Shown: positions 38,744 to 48,546, numbered from the stretch's first letter. The stretch: DNA of 64,000 nucleotides from Geothrix paludis (GCF_022808815.1 NZ_JAKZLC010000001.1:868001-932000); one strand, 5' to 3'. A program made the numbers and translations. The notes: generated by a model not told the origin, from the sequence alone.

Positions 38744-41224
38744 TCACCCGTTTGGATCCGTCGCGTTCAGATCCACGGGCTTGGGTTCCTCGACCTTGGC
38801 GGGCTGGCCCCAGACGCGGTTCTCCATGGGCTGGACCGCCGCCTTGTCCCGGGCCTCCTTCACCTTCTGGATGGCCTCGGCGTCGCTGCCGGACTTGGGC
38901 ACGGTGCCGGGCTTGAAGGCCAGGTGGAGCACCTTGTCGGCGGTGGCGGAGGTGGCCAGCAGGCCCGTGTAGCGGTCGATGTCCGCCCATTCCATGCCCT
39001 CGGGAGCCTGGAACGTCTCCTGCGGCGTGGTCGGCAGGGCCGCCTTCATGAAATCGACCCAGATGGGCAGGGCCACCTTGGCGCCATCCGCCCCCCGGAA
39101 GATCGTCTTCTTCTCGTCCAGGCCCACCCACACGCCGCACACCACGCGCGTGGAGAAGCCCAGGAACCAGGCGTCCGTGTGATCGTCCGTGGTGCCGGTC
39201 TTGCCGGCCACGGGCCAGTTCAGTTCGTTACTCTTGGCGCCGGTGCCGCTGGTGGCCACGCCCTGGAGGCACTGGATGAGCTGGTAGGTGCTCTGCGCGT
39301 CCAGCACCTGCTCCGTGGCCGCGCCGCCGTGGGTCTCCAGGACCCGGCCGTTCCGGTCCACCACCTTCTTGATGAAGAAGGGCGGCGGCGCCTGGAGGCC
39401 GCCGTTGGCGATGGTGGCGTAGCCGCGCACCATCTCCTTCAGCGTCAGGTCGGCGGAGCCGAGGGCCATGCTGGGATAGGGGGGGATGCTGCTGGTGATG
39501 CCGCACTTGCGGGCGAAATCGATGACGTTGAGGACGCCCGTCTCCTCCAGAGTGCGGACGGCGGGCACGTTCCGGGAATCGCGGAGGGCCTCCCAGATGG
39601 GGATGGGGCCCCAGAAATCCCGCTCGTAGTTCTTGGGTTCATACGGCTTCACGCCGCCGCGCAGGGGCTTGTATTCCGAGGTTCCGTCCGGGAGGGTGAC
39701 GGTCATGTAGTCCACCGTGTTGACGAAGCGCGTGGGCACATCCAGGACCATGCTGGCGGGCGTCTTGCCGGCGGTGAAGGCCGCGCCGTAGACGAAGGCC
39801 TTCATGGTGGATCCGACCTGGCGCTGCGCCTGCATGGCGCGGTTGAATTTGGAGCGGTTGAAGTCGTAGCCGCCCACCATGGCGCGGATCTCGCCCGTCT
39901 TCGGATCCAGCGCCATCAGGGCGCCTTCCACCTGGGGCTCCTGGTCCAGCTCCAGGGTCTTCGGCGTGCCGTCATCCGCGGCCTTCACCAGGAAGAGCGG
40001 CGCGGCTCCGCGGGGCAGCAGCTTCTGGGGGTCCTTGCCGATCCAGGCGAAGGCGCTGTCGGGAACTTCGAGAGTTGTCTTGCCGATGCGCACCTGGGCC
40101 TTGCCGCCCTTCCAGGCGAGGATCACGCCCCGAACGTTGTCGCCGGCCTCGAAGTAGCGCTTCCAGCCGTTGAGCTGCGTCGTGTCGGGATCCGTCACGA
40201 ATTGCACGGCGTCCTTCCGGAACCCGCGACGGCGATCCACCGCCTTCAGACCGTTCCGCACGGCCTCGTTGGCGGCCTCCTGCCAGTAGCTGTCCACGGT
40301 GGTGGTGACTTCCAGGCCGCCGTTCAGGACCTGCTCGCGGCCGTACTTCTCGTAGAGGTACTTGCGGACCTCCTCCACCACGTAGGGGGCCACGGCCTCC
40401 TCGTGGGCGTTTTCACGGGCCAGACGGATGGGCTTGTCCATCAGCAGACTGGCTTCCTGGGCCTTGAGGTAGTCCTCCTTCACCATCCGGAGCAGCACGT
40501 GGTTGCGCCGGGCCTTAGCGGCGGCGCGGGCCTTGGGGTCGGGGTTGTACGGGTTGTACCAGTTGGGATTCTGGACCAGCCCTGCGAGCAGGGCGCATTC
40601 CTCAACGTTGAGCTGGGGGGCGCTCTTGCCGAAGTAGAACTCCGCGGCGGCCTCAATGCCGTAGCGCCCGCCGCCGAAGTACACCTCGTTGGCGTACATC
40701 TCCATGATCTGCTTCTTGGAGTAGGCCTTCTCCAGCTTGCGGGCGAGGATGATCTCCTTCAGCTTGCGGTCCAGGCGCTTCTGGCGCTTGGCGGTGACCG
40801 TGCGGATGAGCTGCATGGTGAGGGTGGAGGCGCCCTCCCGCCGCCGGCCGAAGCTGGTGATGAAGTTCACGCCCGAGCGCATGATGCCCCGGGCGGAGAC
40901 GCCGCTGTGGCTCCAGAAATCCGAATCCTCCGTCGCGACCAGCGCGTTCACGAAGGCCTTGGGGATGTCGCCGTAGGGGATCACCACCCGGTGCTCCTCG
41001 GCGAAGATGCCGATGACGTTGCCGTCGTGATCCAGCACCTTGGTGATGGTCTTGGGCACGCGCAGGGCGAACAGCGTGAGGAAGCTGTCCGCGTCCCGCG
41101 AAAGCACGGACCAGGACACTGCCAGGGTGGCCGCGCCGGCCACCGACAGGGCCAGGAAGGCCCACAGGGCGCGCCCGATCCAGCGCCGGGCGGGGGATGA
41201 GTGGGATGCCTGGTTCGAAGCCAT
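38744..41224 (-). CDS. penicillin-binding protein 1A
   Basis: A bifunctional class A penicillin-binding protein, 826 residues. One N-terminal membrane helix (19-40) leads to a GT51 transglycosylase (~65-235, catalytic E99 in ATEDSDFWSHSG). An inserted OB-like region (~320-415) follows, then the transpeptidase with STMK (472-475, nucleophile S472), SRN (550-552) and KTGT (675-678). The C-terminal ~60 residues are charged and non-conserved. The ATG at 41224 is divergent from nadK, and the 28-base gap must hold overlapping promoters or one gene uses a distal one. Confidence 0.95.
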   Translation of the reverse strand: MASNQASHSSPARRWIGRALWAFLALSVAGAATLAVSWSVLSRDADSFLTLFALRVPKTITKVLDHDGNVIGIFAEEHRVVIPYGDIPKAFVNALVATEDSDFWSHSGVSARGIMRSGVNFITSFGRRREGASTLTMQLIRTVTAKRQKRLDRKLKEIILARKLEKAYSKKQIMEMYANEVYFGGGRYGIEAAAEFYFGKSAPQLNVEECALLAGLVQNPNWYNPYNPDPKARAAAKARRNHVLLRMVKEDYLKAQEASLLMDKPIRLARENAHEEAVAPYVVEEVRKYLYEKYGREQVLNGGLEVTTTVDSYWQEAANEAVRNGLKAVDRRRGFRKDAVQFVTDPDTTQLNGWKRYFEAGDNVRGVILAWKGGKAQVRIGKTTLEVPDSAFAWIGKDPQKLLPRGAAPLFLVKAADDGTPKTLELDQEPQVEGALMALDPKTGEIRAMVGGYDFNRSKFNRAMQAQRQVGSTMKAFVYGAAFTAGKTPASMVLDVPTRFVNTVDYMTVTLPDGTSEYKPLRGGVKPYEPKNYERDFWGPIPIWEALRDSRNVPAVRTLEETGVLNVIDFARKCGITSSIPPYPSMALGSADLTLKEMVRGYATIANGGLQAPPPFFIKKVVDRNGRVLETHGGAATEQVLDAQSTYQLIQCLQGVATSGTGAKSNELNWPVAGKTGTTDDHTDAWFLGFSTRVVCGVWVGLDEKKTIFRGADGAKVALPIWVDFMKAALPTTPQETFQAPEGMEWADIDRYTGLLATSATADKVLHLAFKPGTVPKSGSDAEAIQKVKEARDKAAVQPMENRVWGQPAKVEEPKPVDLNATDPNG

Positions 41225-41252
41225 GGGACCAGGATAGCGGTAGAGTGTTGCC

Positions 41253-42131
41253 ATGCCCCAGCGATTGATCCTCGTGGCCAAGGCCAAGTCTCCGCACCTG
41301 GTGTCCACCTTGCGCGAGGCGGTCCCGCCGTTCCTCGATCGGGGCTGGGCCGTCAAGGGCGAGCCGGCCCTGGCCGAGGCCTGGGCCCAGGCCGACCTGC
41401 CCCCCGCGAAGCTGGCCCTGGATCCGGATCTTGGCACGGCGGATCCCGTCGCGGACCTCTGCCTGGTGCTCGGCGGCGATGGCACCCTGCTCCATGCGGC
41501 CCGCCGCGTGGGCATGCGGGGCACCCCCATCCTGGGCATCAACCTCGGCTCCCTGGGCTTCCTCACAGCCCATCCCGTATCCGAAGCCGCCGCCACTGTG
41601 CAGGCCTTCCTGGCAGGGACCCTGGCGACCGACCGACGGCCGACGCTAGAGGTGGAGCTCTGGCGGGAGGATCGTCAGATGGTTCGGCAGACGGTGCTGA
41701 ACGATGCGGTGGTGGCCAAGGGCGCCCTGGCCCGCATCATGGACATGCACCTGCGGGTCGGCAATGAGGATGCCGGTCCCATCAAGGCGGACGGACTCAT
41801 CGTGGCGACGCCCACGGGATCCACCGCCTATGCGCTGTCCGCGGGAGGGCCCATCCTGCATCCCAGCCTGGAGGCCTTCGTCGTGGCCCCCATCTGTCCG
41901 CATACCCTGACCCTCCGCCCGTCCGTGGTGCCCGCCTCGCGCCCCATCAGCATCACCTTGGAAGAAGCCGAGGACGCCCACCTGACCCTGGACGGCCAGG
42001 TGGGGCACCGGCTGTTCCCCGGCGATGAAGTGCGGCTCCGCCAGGCCCAGACCCGCATCACCCTCCTCCAGCGCCCCGGCCTGGACTTCTTCGCCCTGCT
42101 CCAGCAGAAGCTGCACTGGGGGGATCGGTGA
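41253..42131 (+). CDS. nadK: NAD kinase
   Basis: NAD(+) kinase, 292 residues, making NADP. The catalytic motif LGGDGTLLHAARR has D76. LNDAVVAKGALARI (the NE/ND motif) and DGLIVATPTGSTAYALSAGGPI are conserved. FVVAPICPHTLTLRPSVVP completes the family signature. It is divergent from PBP1A and followed by an inverted repeat. Confidence 0.96.
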   Translation: MPQRLILVAKAKSPHLVSTLREAVPPFLDRGWAVKGEPALAEAWAQADLPPAKLALDPDLGTADPVADLCLVLGGDGTLLHAARRVGMRGTPILGINLGSLGFLTAHPVSEAAATVQAFLAGTLATDRRPTLEVELWREDRQMVRQTVLNDAVVAKGALARIMDMHLRVGNEDAGPIKADGLIVATPTGSTAYALSAGGPILHPSLEAFVVAPICPHTLTLRPSVVPASRPISITLEEAEDAHLTLDGQVGHRLFPGDEVRLRQAQTRITLLQRPGLDFFALLQQKLHWGDR

Positions 42132-42136
42132 GGTTC

Positions 42137-42283
42137 AGTCCTGAGCCCTCAGTCCTCGGTCCTCAGTCTGGAATTTGAGCAGCCCTGCGGGCCGGCCATT
42201 GGTTTCCATTTGGGCCGTTCAAGCGGGTCGGCGCCGACCTGGAGCCATCGGCCCGCCTTCTCCAGGACTGAGGGCTGAGGACC
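42137..42283. repeat. intergenic inverted repeat of the cctcagt type, after nadK
   Basis: The left arm AGTCCTGAGCCCTCAGTCCT (42137-42156) pairs with 42264-42283 at 18 of 20 positions, with further cctcagt words to 42168. The same words form the repeat at 24231-24325. A short dyad GACCAC-CA-GTGGTC (42294-42307) follows. The rest of the 42132-42454 gap shows no ORF with support; it must hold the promoter of the oxidoreductase operon. Confidence 0.75.
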
Positions 42284-42454
42284 GGAGACCGGGGACCACC
42301 AGTGGTCTGTCCCCCGCAGACCGCCCGCGCCGGGGCCCATTCCTGACCTTTCGGTCGGTGGCGGTCTGCGCCGGAGCCCGCTTGTGACCACGCGCACACG
42401 GGGTGGGCATGACACTTCCCCGTGGTAGGACCTGCGTCCCTGCATGGAGTTCCC

Positions 42455-43855
42455 ATGGCCCTCAAAGAACGACCGAAACCCTTCCTGCTGCCGGAGTACT
42501 GCAAGGGCTGCGGCCGGTGTCTCGACGCCTGCGCCAAGGACTGCATCCACCTCAGCGACCAGATCAACCCCCTGACGGGCCTGGTCCCCGTGGAGCTGGA
42601 CTTGACGAACTGCAACGCCTGCGGCCTCTGCATGGACGCCTGCCCCGAGCCCTACGGCCTGCGGCCCGCCCATGAGGGCGAGATCCAGGACTTCGAGCTG
42701 GAGGATCCCGCCAAGCTCTTCGGCGTGAAGCCCAGCAACGCGCCCGAGCCCGTGGACATGCCCTCGGAAGTGCTGCCCCTGCCCCGCACCGAGCCCCTGG
42801 TCATCAAGGGCACCTACGCCTCGGCCCTGGGCGCCCTGCTGGCGGGCTGCCGCCACGTCTACGGCTACCCCATCACCCCCTCCACCGAGGGCGCCGAGCT
42901 GATGGCCAAGTTCCTGCCCAAGCTCGACGGCACCTTCATCCAGGCCGTCAGCGAAGTGGCCACGGTGAACATGATGTACGGCACCGCCGGCGCCGGGCTG
43001 CCCACCATGACCTTCACCTCCTCGCCGGGCTTCAGCCTGATGCTGGAGGGCGTGTCCTACATGATCGGCGCGGAGCTGCCGGGTGTCTTCGTGGACGTCA
43101 TGCGCGGCGGGCCGGGCCTGGGCAACATCGCTCCCGAGCAGTCCGACATCAAGCTGGCCTGCCACGGCCTCGGCCACGGCAACACCCAGGCCATCACCCT
43201 GGCGCCCTCCACGCCCCAGGAGATGCTCGACCTGACCATGCTTGCCTTCGAGCTGAGCTTCAAGTACCGCAACCCCGTCATCCTCCTCGGCGACGGCTAC
43301 CTGGGCCAGATGACCGGCAAGGTGCAGCTGCCCGAGACCATGATCAAGCCCGGCATCCCCAAGTGGGCGGTCTTCGGCGACGCCATGCACCGGAAGAACG
43401 TCATCACGTCGATCTTCCTCACGGAGAGTGACCTCGAGGCCCACAACGTCCACCTGAACGCCAAGTACGAGGCCATGCAGGTCGAAGCCCGCGCCGAGTC
43501 CTTCCTCTGCGAGGACGCCGAGGTGGTGCTCATCGCCTGCAACACCCCGGCCCGCACCGCCAAGGGCGCGGTCCAGGAGCTGCGGCACCAGGGCATCAAG
43601 GCCGGCCTCTTCCGGCCCATCACCCTCTGGCCCTTCCCTGTGGAGGAGCTGAAGGCCGCCATCCACGGCGCCCAGCGCATCGTGGTGGTGGAGGCCAGCG
43701 CCGGGCAGCTGGAGGACGAGATCCGCCTCGCCCTCAGCAAGGCCGGCGTGAACCAGTTCCCCGAAATCGAATCCGTGCGCCGCATGGGCGGTGTCCTGCC
43801 CCAGCAGAGCGAAATCATGACCCGGGTCCTGGGTCGGAAGGAGGTGCTCGCATGA
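42455..43855 (+). CDS. 2-oxoacid:ferredoxin oxidoreductase, fused ferredoxin plus alpha subunit
   Basis: 466 residues. The N-terminal ~70 residues form a two-cluster ferredoxin (C16/C19/C22/C26 and C53/C56/C59/C63), the delta subunit of other oxidoreductases. From ~115 on comes the alpha subunit (KGTYASALGALLAGCRHVYGYPITPSTEGAELM and so on), like VorB/KorA. With the next gene it oxidises a 2-oxo acid and CoA to acyl-CoA, CO2 and reduced ferredoxin. Which acid (2-oxoglutarate, branched-chain or pyruvate) cannot be fixed from sequence. GGAG precedes the ATG. It overlaps the next gene by ATGA. Confidence 0.92.
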   Translation: MALKERPKPFLLPEYCKGCGRCLDACAKDCIHLSDQINPLTGLVPVELDLTNCNACGLCMDACPEPYGLRPAHEGEIQDFELEDPAKLFGVKPSNAPEPVDMPSEVLPLPRTEPLVIKGTYASALGALLAGCRHVYGYPITPSTEGAELMAKFLPKLDGTFIQAVSEVATVNMMYGTAGAGLPTMTFTSSPGFSLMLEGVSYMIGAELPGVFVDVMRGGPGLGNIAPEQSDIKLACHGLGHGNTQAITLAPSTPQEMLDLTMLAFELSFKYRNPVILLGDGYLGQMTGKVQLPETMIKPGIPKWAVFGDAMHRKNVITSIFLTESDLEAHNVHLNAKYEAMQVEARAESFLCEDAEVVLIACNTPARTAKGAVQELRHQGIKAGLFRPITLWPFPVEELKAAIHGAQRIVVVEASAGQLEDEIRLALSKAGVNQFPEIESVRRMGGVLPQQSEIMTRVLGRKEVLA

Positions 43856-45282
43856 GCAAGGCCAGCGTCTTCTACGACAGGTTCGAGCGCCACTCCCACG
43901 GCGAGGGCCTGAAGGGCCACGCCACCCACTACTGCCCTGGCTGCGGCCACGGCCTGGCCCACAAGTACCTGGCCGAGGCCATCGACGAGCTGGGCATCCA
44001 GGACCGCACGGTGGCCGTGAGCCCGGTGGGCTGCTCCGTGTTCCTCTACTACTACTTCGATGTGGGCAACACCCAGGCCGCCCACGGCCGCGCGCCCGTG
44101 GTGGCCCTCGGCCACAAGTTCGCCAACCCGGAGAGCGTGGTGGTGAGCTACCAGGGCGACGGCGACCTGGCCTCCATCGGCCTCGCCGAGACCGTGGCCA
44201 CGGCCCAGCTCGGCGCCCCCATCACCGTCATCTTCATCAACAACGCCATCTACGGCATGACCGGCGGCCAGATGGCCCCCACCACGCTGATGGGCCAGAC
44301 CAGCTCCACCAGCCCCTCGGGCCGGAACGAGTACAACGGCCAGCCCCTCAAGATGGCCGAGCTCATCGCGGGCCTCGACGGCCCCGTCTACGTGGAGCGC
44401 GTGGCCCTTTACGACGCCAAGCAGCGCATCAAGGCCAAGAAGGCCATCCACAAGGCCATGAAACTCCAGGTGGAAGGCCGCGGGTACTCCTTCATCGAGG
44501 TGCTGGCCGAGTGCCCCACCCACCTGAAGATGAACCCCGAGGACACGGAGAAGTGGGTCAAGGAGTGCATGGAGCCCGTCTATCCGCTGGGCGTGAAGAA
44601 GGACCTCACCGTCGATCCCTGGTTCAAGCGGAACGCGCCCTGCTTCAAGGGCGAGAAGATCCTCAGCCTGGCCGGGGCCACCTCCGAGCACCCCGAGCGC
44701 TTCTGCAAGGGCTTCCCCACGCACCTGGCCCCCAATGACATCTCACTGAAGCTCGCCGGCTCCGGCGGCGACGGCGCCCAGACCGCGGCCATGCTCATCG
44801 CCCGGGCCGCCATCAGCGAGGGCTTCGACGCCACCCACATCCCCAGCTACGGCCCTGAGAGCCGCGGCGGCACGTCCTACGCCGACGTCCACGTGGCCGA
44901 GGACGAGGTGCTGAACCCCGGGTCCCCGGATCCCCAGGTGCTCATCGCCTTCAACGCCCCCAGCCTCGTCAAGTTCGGTCCCACGGTCCGCAAGGGCGGC
45001 TTCGTCATCTACGACAGCTCCGTGGTGACCGACGCCCCCGTGCTGGATCCCAGCATCAAGATGTTCCCCGTGCCCTTCACGGGCATCGCCACCGACCTGG
45101 GCAAGGCCGTGGTGAAGAACATCGTGGCCCTGGGCGCCCTCCAGGCTGCCACGAACATCTTCCCCAAGGACACCCTGCTCGGCGCGATCCGCACCGCCTT
45201 GAAGGACAAGTGCGCCCTGATCCCCCTCAACGAAGAAGCCTTCGCCTGGGGCATCAAGTCGGTGGAAGCGCTCGACAAATAA
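43852..45282 (+). CDS. 2-oxoacid:ferredoxin oxidoreductase, fused beta plus gamma subunits
   Basis: 476 residues. The beta part (1-~275) has the cluster cysteines C28/C31 in YCPGCGHG, the ThDP motif GDGD (102-105) and NNAIYGMTGGQ (130-140). The gamma part (~295-476) starts ISLKLAGSGGDGAQTAAMLI and includes PSYGPESRGGTSYADVHV, as in PorG/KorC. So four subunits are carried by two coupled genes, delta-alpha and beta-gamma. Both genes show strong preferred-codon bias, which fits a highly expressed central enzyme. Confidence 0.93.
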   Translation: MSKASVFYDRFERHSHGEGLKGHATHYCPGCGHGLAHKYLAEAIDELGIQDRTVAVSPVGCSVFLYYYFDVGNTQAAHGRAPVVALGHKFANPESVVVSYQGDGDLASIGLAETVATAQLGAPITVIFINNAIYGMTGGQMAPTTLMGQTSSTSPSGRNEYNGQPLKMAELIAGLDGPVYVERVALYDAKQRIKAKKAIHKAMKLQVEGRGYSFIEVLAECPTHLKMNPEDTEKWVKECMEPVYPLGVKKDLTVDPWFKRNAPCFKGEKILSLAGATSEHPERFCKGFPTHLAPNDISLKLAGSGGDGAQTAAMLIARAAISEGFDATHIPSYGPESRGGTSYADVHVAEDEVLNPGSPDPQVLIAFNAPSLVKFGPTVRKGGFVIYDSSVVTDAPVLDPSIKMFPVPFTGIATDLGKAVVKNIVALGALQAATNIFPKDTLLGAIRTALKDKCALIPLNEEAFAWGIKSVEALDK

Positions 45283-45305
45283 GCCCGCAATTCCAGGAGG
45301 CAGCC

Positions 45306-45569
45306 ATGACGGACATCGCCATCCAGACCACCCTCAACGCCGAGGAATGGAAGATCGTCATGGCCCTCCGGGAGATCCCGGACAGCCCGCTCCGCGCCAA
45401 AGTTTCCGGCCTCCTGGCCGAGCTGGCGCGGTTCATCCAGCAGCCCCGCTGCCTTGGCATGCAGAGCGACGGTTTCCCCTGCGGGAGCCCCCACACCAGC
45501 TGCGAGGAATGCCAGCACATGCTGAACGTCCTCGACGATCTGGCGGGGAGGATCCCGGTCCAGGGCTGA
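45306..45569 (+). CDS. small cysteine-motif protein downstream of the oxidoreductase
   Basis: 87 residues with AGGAGG ahead of the ATG (45306). The second half contains C49-x9-C59-x6-C66-x2-C69 (RCLGMQSDGFPCGSPHTSCEEC), which could bind a metal or iron-sulfur cluster. The first half is helical and acidic. It lies 23 bases after the oxidoreductase and probably shares its transcript. I do not recognise the family. A role in cluster assembly, regulation or protection of the enzyme is only a guess from context. Confidence 0.75.
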   Translation: MTDIAIQTTLNAEEWKIVMALREIPDSPLRAKVSGLLAELARFIQQPRCLGMQSDGFPCGSPHTSCEECQHMLNVLDDLAGRIPVQG

Positions 45570-45619
45570 AGGCCTTTCAAGGCGGGTTAAGCTGGAGTTC
45601 CATCCACCTCGAGGACACC

Positions 45620-46156
45620 ATGACCAAGCTCGCCCGGGCGCTGGCCTGCCTGATCGGAACCGCAGCCGTGATCCAGGCGCAAGGCGCGCCCTCGGATCCC
45701 TGGGCCCCCGTCCGCTTCCTGGTGGGGGAATGGCAGGGCGCCATCACGGGAGACCAGGGAACGGGCACGGCCACGCGCCGCTACCGCTTCATCCTGAGCG
45801 GCCAGTTCCTCCAGGAGCGGAGCATGGCCAGCTTCCCGCCCCAGCCCCTCCACCCGGACGGCACGGTGGCCAGCCACGCCAGCTTCCTGGCCTACGACAC
45901 CGCCCGGAAAGTGCTGGTGTTCCGCCTCTTCCGCCAGGAGGCGTTCAGCGGCACCTTCGTCCTCTCTCCGGCCCAGAGCCAGTCCACCAAGCTGGTCTTC
46001 GAAAGCGTGCAGCTGGACAGCGCCGCCACGTCGAAGGCCCGGGAAACCCTCGAGCAGATCTCCCCCGAGGCCTATGTGGAGACCTTCGAGGTCGCCGAGG
46101 CGGGAAAGCCGTTCTCGGTTCGGAGCCGCATCCAATTCAAGCGGCGTCAGCCCTAG
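45620..46156 (+). CDS. secreted lipocalin-like protein (DUF1579-type)
   Basis: 178 residues with a signal peptide (MTKLARALACLIGTAAVIQAQG). The mature part starts DPWAPVRFLVGEWQGAITGDQGTG, close to the family opening of DUF1579/THAP4-like beta-barrel proteins (LxGxWxG). Beta strands such as YRFILSGQFLQERSM and VLVFRLFRQEAFSGTFVL follow. Ligand unknown. It comes 50 bases after the small cysteine gene and may end that operon. Confidence 0.7.
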   Translation: MTKLARALACLIGTAAVIQAQGAPSDPWAPVRFLVGEWQGAITGDQGTGTATRRYRFILSGQFLQERSMASFPPQPLHPDGTVASHASFLAYDTARKVLVFRLFRQEAFSGTFVLSPAQSQSTKLVFESVQLDSAATSKARETLEQISPEAYVETFEVAEAGKPFSVRSRIQFKRRQP

Positions 46157-46470
46157 CCGGTGATCTTCTTTTGGATCTAGCCATTAATCATTATTTTCAT
46201 ACCATGAGCATGACAAACAGCGGCATTTGACGGCGAGTCTTGGAAAAGGACTTGCAGGACATCATCGGGTCCGCATATTTCAGTCTGCGCCACCGCCTCT
46301 GCTCTGCTCCGCCGACAAGGCCCGGCCTTCGAACCGACGCCAGGCCCCTTCCCCAGGGTGGCGCGATCTGAACTTTCCACAGGGCCCCCGGGCCGCTTCG
46401 CCTGCGACATGCGGGGCGGAGGGGTTCTGTCCCCGCGGTTCTTCCACCCCCATCTTCAGGAGGCATTGCC
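46157..46470. other. 314-base gap upstream of the 5'-nucleotidase gene
   Basis: An AT-rich patch (46180-46212) stands near the left end, including a TTTTCATACCATGAG segment. The remainder is GC-rich without a supported ORF, tRNA or recognisable riboswitch. AGGAGG stands at 46457-46462 as the ribosome binding site of the next gene. The promoter of that gene should be here, but I could not pick a convincing -35/-10 pair. Confidence 0.5.
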
Positions 46471-48546
46471 ATGCGCAAGCAACTGCTGTCCTCCCTGCTG
46501 GCCCTGGCCGCCGCGATACCGCTCATCACCTGCGGTGGCCGGTTCGGCGTCGACAAGGAAGGCAACCGCACCCTCGTCCTGCTCCACACCACGGATGAGC
46601 ATTCCCGCCTGCTCGGCGTGGGCCCCGAGGTCGACGGCTACCCAGCCCTCGGCAAGTCCCAGCAAGGGAAACTGGTGGGGGGCATCGCCCGGCGCTCCTC
46701 CATTCTCGCGGCGGAGCGGAAGCGCGCGGACGTCCTGCAAGAGAGCAGCCTGACCTTCTCTTCAGGCGACAACCTCATGGGCACCCTGTTCCAGGCCGCA
46801 TCCACCTCGGCCTCGCCGGACTACCGGGCCCTCAAGGCCCTGGGCTATGACGCCACCACCCTGGGCAACCACGAATTCGACGCGGGCCCTGCCTACCTGG
46901 CGGGCGCCCTCTATGCGGCCCAGGCCCAGGGCGGCCTCGTCCCCGTCATCGCCAGCAACATCCACTTCTCCGGGGAGGCCTCCGCACCCGACGCCGCCCT
47001 GGCCAGCCTCTACGATCCCACCGGCCAGGACGCCACCAAGCCCATCCGGCCCTACCTGGTGCTCCGGGCGACCAACGGCCTGAAGGTCGGCGTCCTGGGC
47101 GCACTGGGGGCCATCCCGGCCGCCACTGCCCCCCTCAAGGCCCCCGTCTCGTTCACCGTGCCGGAGGATCCCAACCAGGAGCTCCAGGCGCGGGTGGACG
47201 ACCTCCGGAACACCGAGAAGGTGGATCTGGTAGTCCTACTGGCCCACGCCGGAACGGAACCTGACACTCCCGAACTGGGCGAGAGCTACCAGATCGCCCG
47301 GAACATCGCCGGCATCGACGTGATCCTCAGCGGCCACACCCATGTGACCACCCCGCCCTTCCTGGTGGCCAACGCGACCACTGGGAAGAACGTGATCGTG
47401 GTGGAACCCGGCTGGAACGGAGAGGCCGTGGAGCGGCTCGTCCTCAAGGTCAAGCAGGACGGGACCATCCAGATGGATGCGGACCAGACCACCCTGATCC
47501 CCGTGGACGATCGCACCCCCGCCGATCCCAAGATGAGGTATCTCGTGGATGAAGCCATCCAGGCCCTCGAGACCCCCGAGGAATGGACCGGCGCCGGCCA
47601 GTCCATGCTCGAGCGGACCCTCAGCGATATCGAGGGCGCCCCTGTGGTGAACGATCCGAAGACGACCGGTGACCTGTTCTTCAGGAAGCTGGGCGCCACC
47701 ACCTTCGAGCTGACGACCAGGCCCCGCAAGGAGACCGGCATGCTCCGGCTCGCGGCCGATTCGATCCTCGCCGAGGCAGAGGCTTCCGGGGGACCCACCC
47801 ACGTGAGCATCACCTCCTACGGCAACGTCCGGGGCGGCATCTCCCTGGGCTACAGCGGCACCATCGCGATGTCCGACGCCTTCCGGGTCTACCCCATGGG
47901 GCTCGGCCCCGATGCCCTGGGACACTACACCCCAGGCTTCGGATTGGTGCGGGTGGCCGTCCCCGCCATCGAGCTGAGGGCCATCCTGGAGGTCACCGCC
48001 ACCTACCCCTTCATGACCAGGAATGGCGCGGACCAGTACCTGCTGCCCTCCGGAGTCTCCTTCACCTTCGACACGTCCCGGCCGGTCTTCGACCCGGCGG
48101 ACCCGGGCAATCCCGCCAAGGGGAGGGTCACCCGGATCGCCTTCGCCACCGACCATGCCGCCCTGGACACCTACGACCTCCCGATCTTCGACTTCACCTA
48201 TTCGCCGGTCGGCTGGCTGAACGCGGACTATCCCTACATGCCGGTGGTCCTGGCGACGGACGTGTATCTGGCCCTGATGGCCCAGACCCTGGGGCTCGCC
48301 TACTGGCTGCCGGACGCCACGGCGGCGGATTTCGCCGGCGGGACCAAGCTGGTGACGAACATCGGCCAGGTGATGCTCTTCCGGTCCACGGACGGTTCCT
48401 CGATCAAAGCCTACGAGGCCTTCGCGAAGTACGTGCGCGCCCAATGCCAGGCCAATGGCGGCGTTCTCCCCTCTCGCTACGATGACCTGTCGACCGAGGG
48501 AGCGGCGCCCAGGCGGGCCATCGGCACCGGCCCCGGCACGGAGTGA
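46471..48546 (+). CDS. exported 5'-nucleotidase / metallophosphatase
   Basis: 691 residues of the UshA/YfkN family. The signal peptide ends LITC, with C21 a possible lipidation site although the -1 threonine is unusual. The metallophosphatase domain (~30-340) carries LLHTTDEHS, SGDNLMG, TLGNHEFDAGP, LLAHAG and LSGHTHV. The 5'-nucleotidase C-terminal domain (~380-640) follows (SYGNVRGGISLGYSG, FRVYPMGL and so on). It should hydrolyse nucleotides or other phosphate esters outside the inner membrane. Monocistronic, closed by a strong terminator. Confidence 0.9.
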   Translation: MRKQLLSSLLALAAAIPLITCGGRFGVDKEGNRTLVLLHTTDEHSRLLGVGPEVDGYPALGKSQQGKLVGGIARRSSILAAERKRADVLQESSLTFSSGDNLMGTLFQAASTSASPDYRALKALGYDATTLGNHEFDAGPAYLAGALYAAQAQGGLVPVIASNIHFSGEASAPDAALASLYDPTGQDATKPIRPYLVLRATNGLKVGVLGALGAIPAATAPLKAPVSFTVPEDPNQELQARVDDLRNTEKVDLVVLLAHAGTEPDTPELGESYQIARNIAGIDVILSGHTHVTTPPFLVANATTGKNVIVVEPGWNGEAVERLVLKVKQDGTIQMDADQTTLIPVDDRTPADPKMRYLVDEAIQALETPEEWTGAGQSMLERTLSDIEGAPVVNDPKTTGDLFFRKLGATTFELTTRPRKETGMLRLAADSILAEAEASGGPTHVSITSYGNVRGGISLGYSGTIAMSDAFRVYPMGLGPDALGHYTPGFGLVRVAVPAIELRAILEVTATYPFMTRNGADQYLLPSGVSFTFDTSRPVFDPADPGNPAKGRVTRIAFATDHAALDTYDLPIFDFTYSPVGWLNADYPYMPVVLATDVYLALMAQTLGLAYWLPDATAADFAGGTKLVTNIGQVMLFRSTDGSSIKAYEAFAKYVRAQCQANGGVLPSRYDDLSTEGAAPRRAIGTGPGTE

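Noticed and set aside
41225-41252. Separate regulatory motifs in the 28-base PBP1A/nadK gap
   Set aside because: Too short to assign promoter boxes for both genes with any confidence.
46180-46212. AT-rich patch with TTTTCATACCATG similar to the start of the Kelch gene (58915-58945, repeated TTTTCATC)
   Set aside because: The shared part is short and AT-rich. In one place it is a coding start and in the other an intergenic patch, so chance is the simpler reading.
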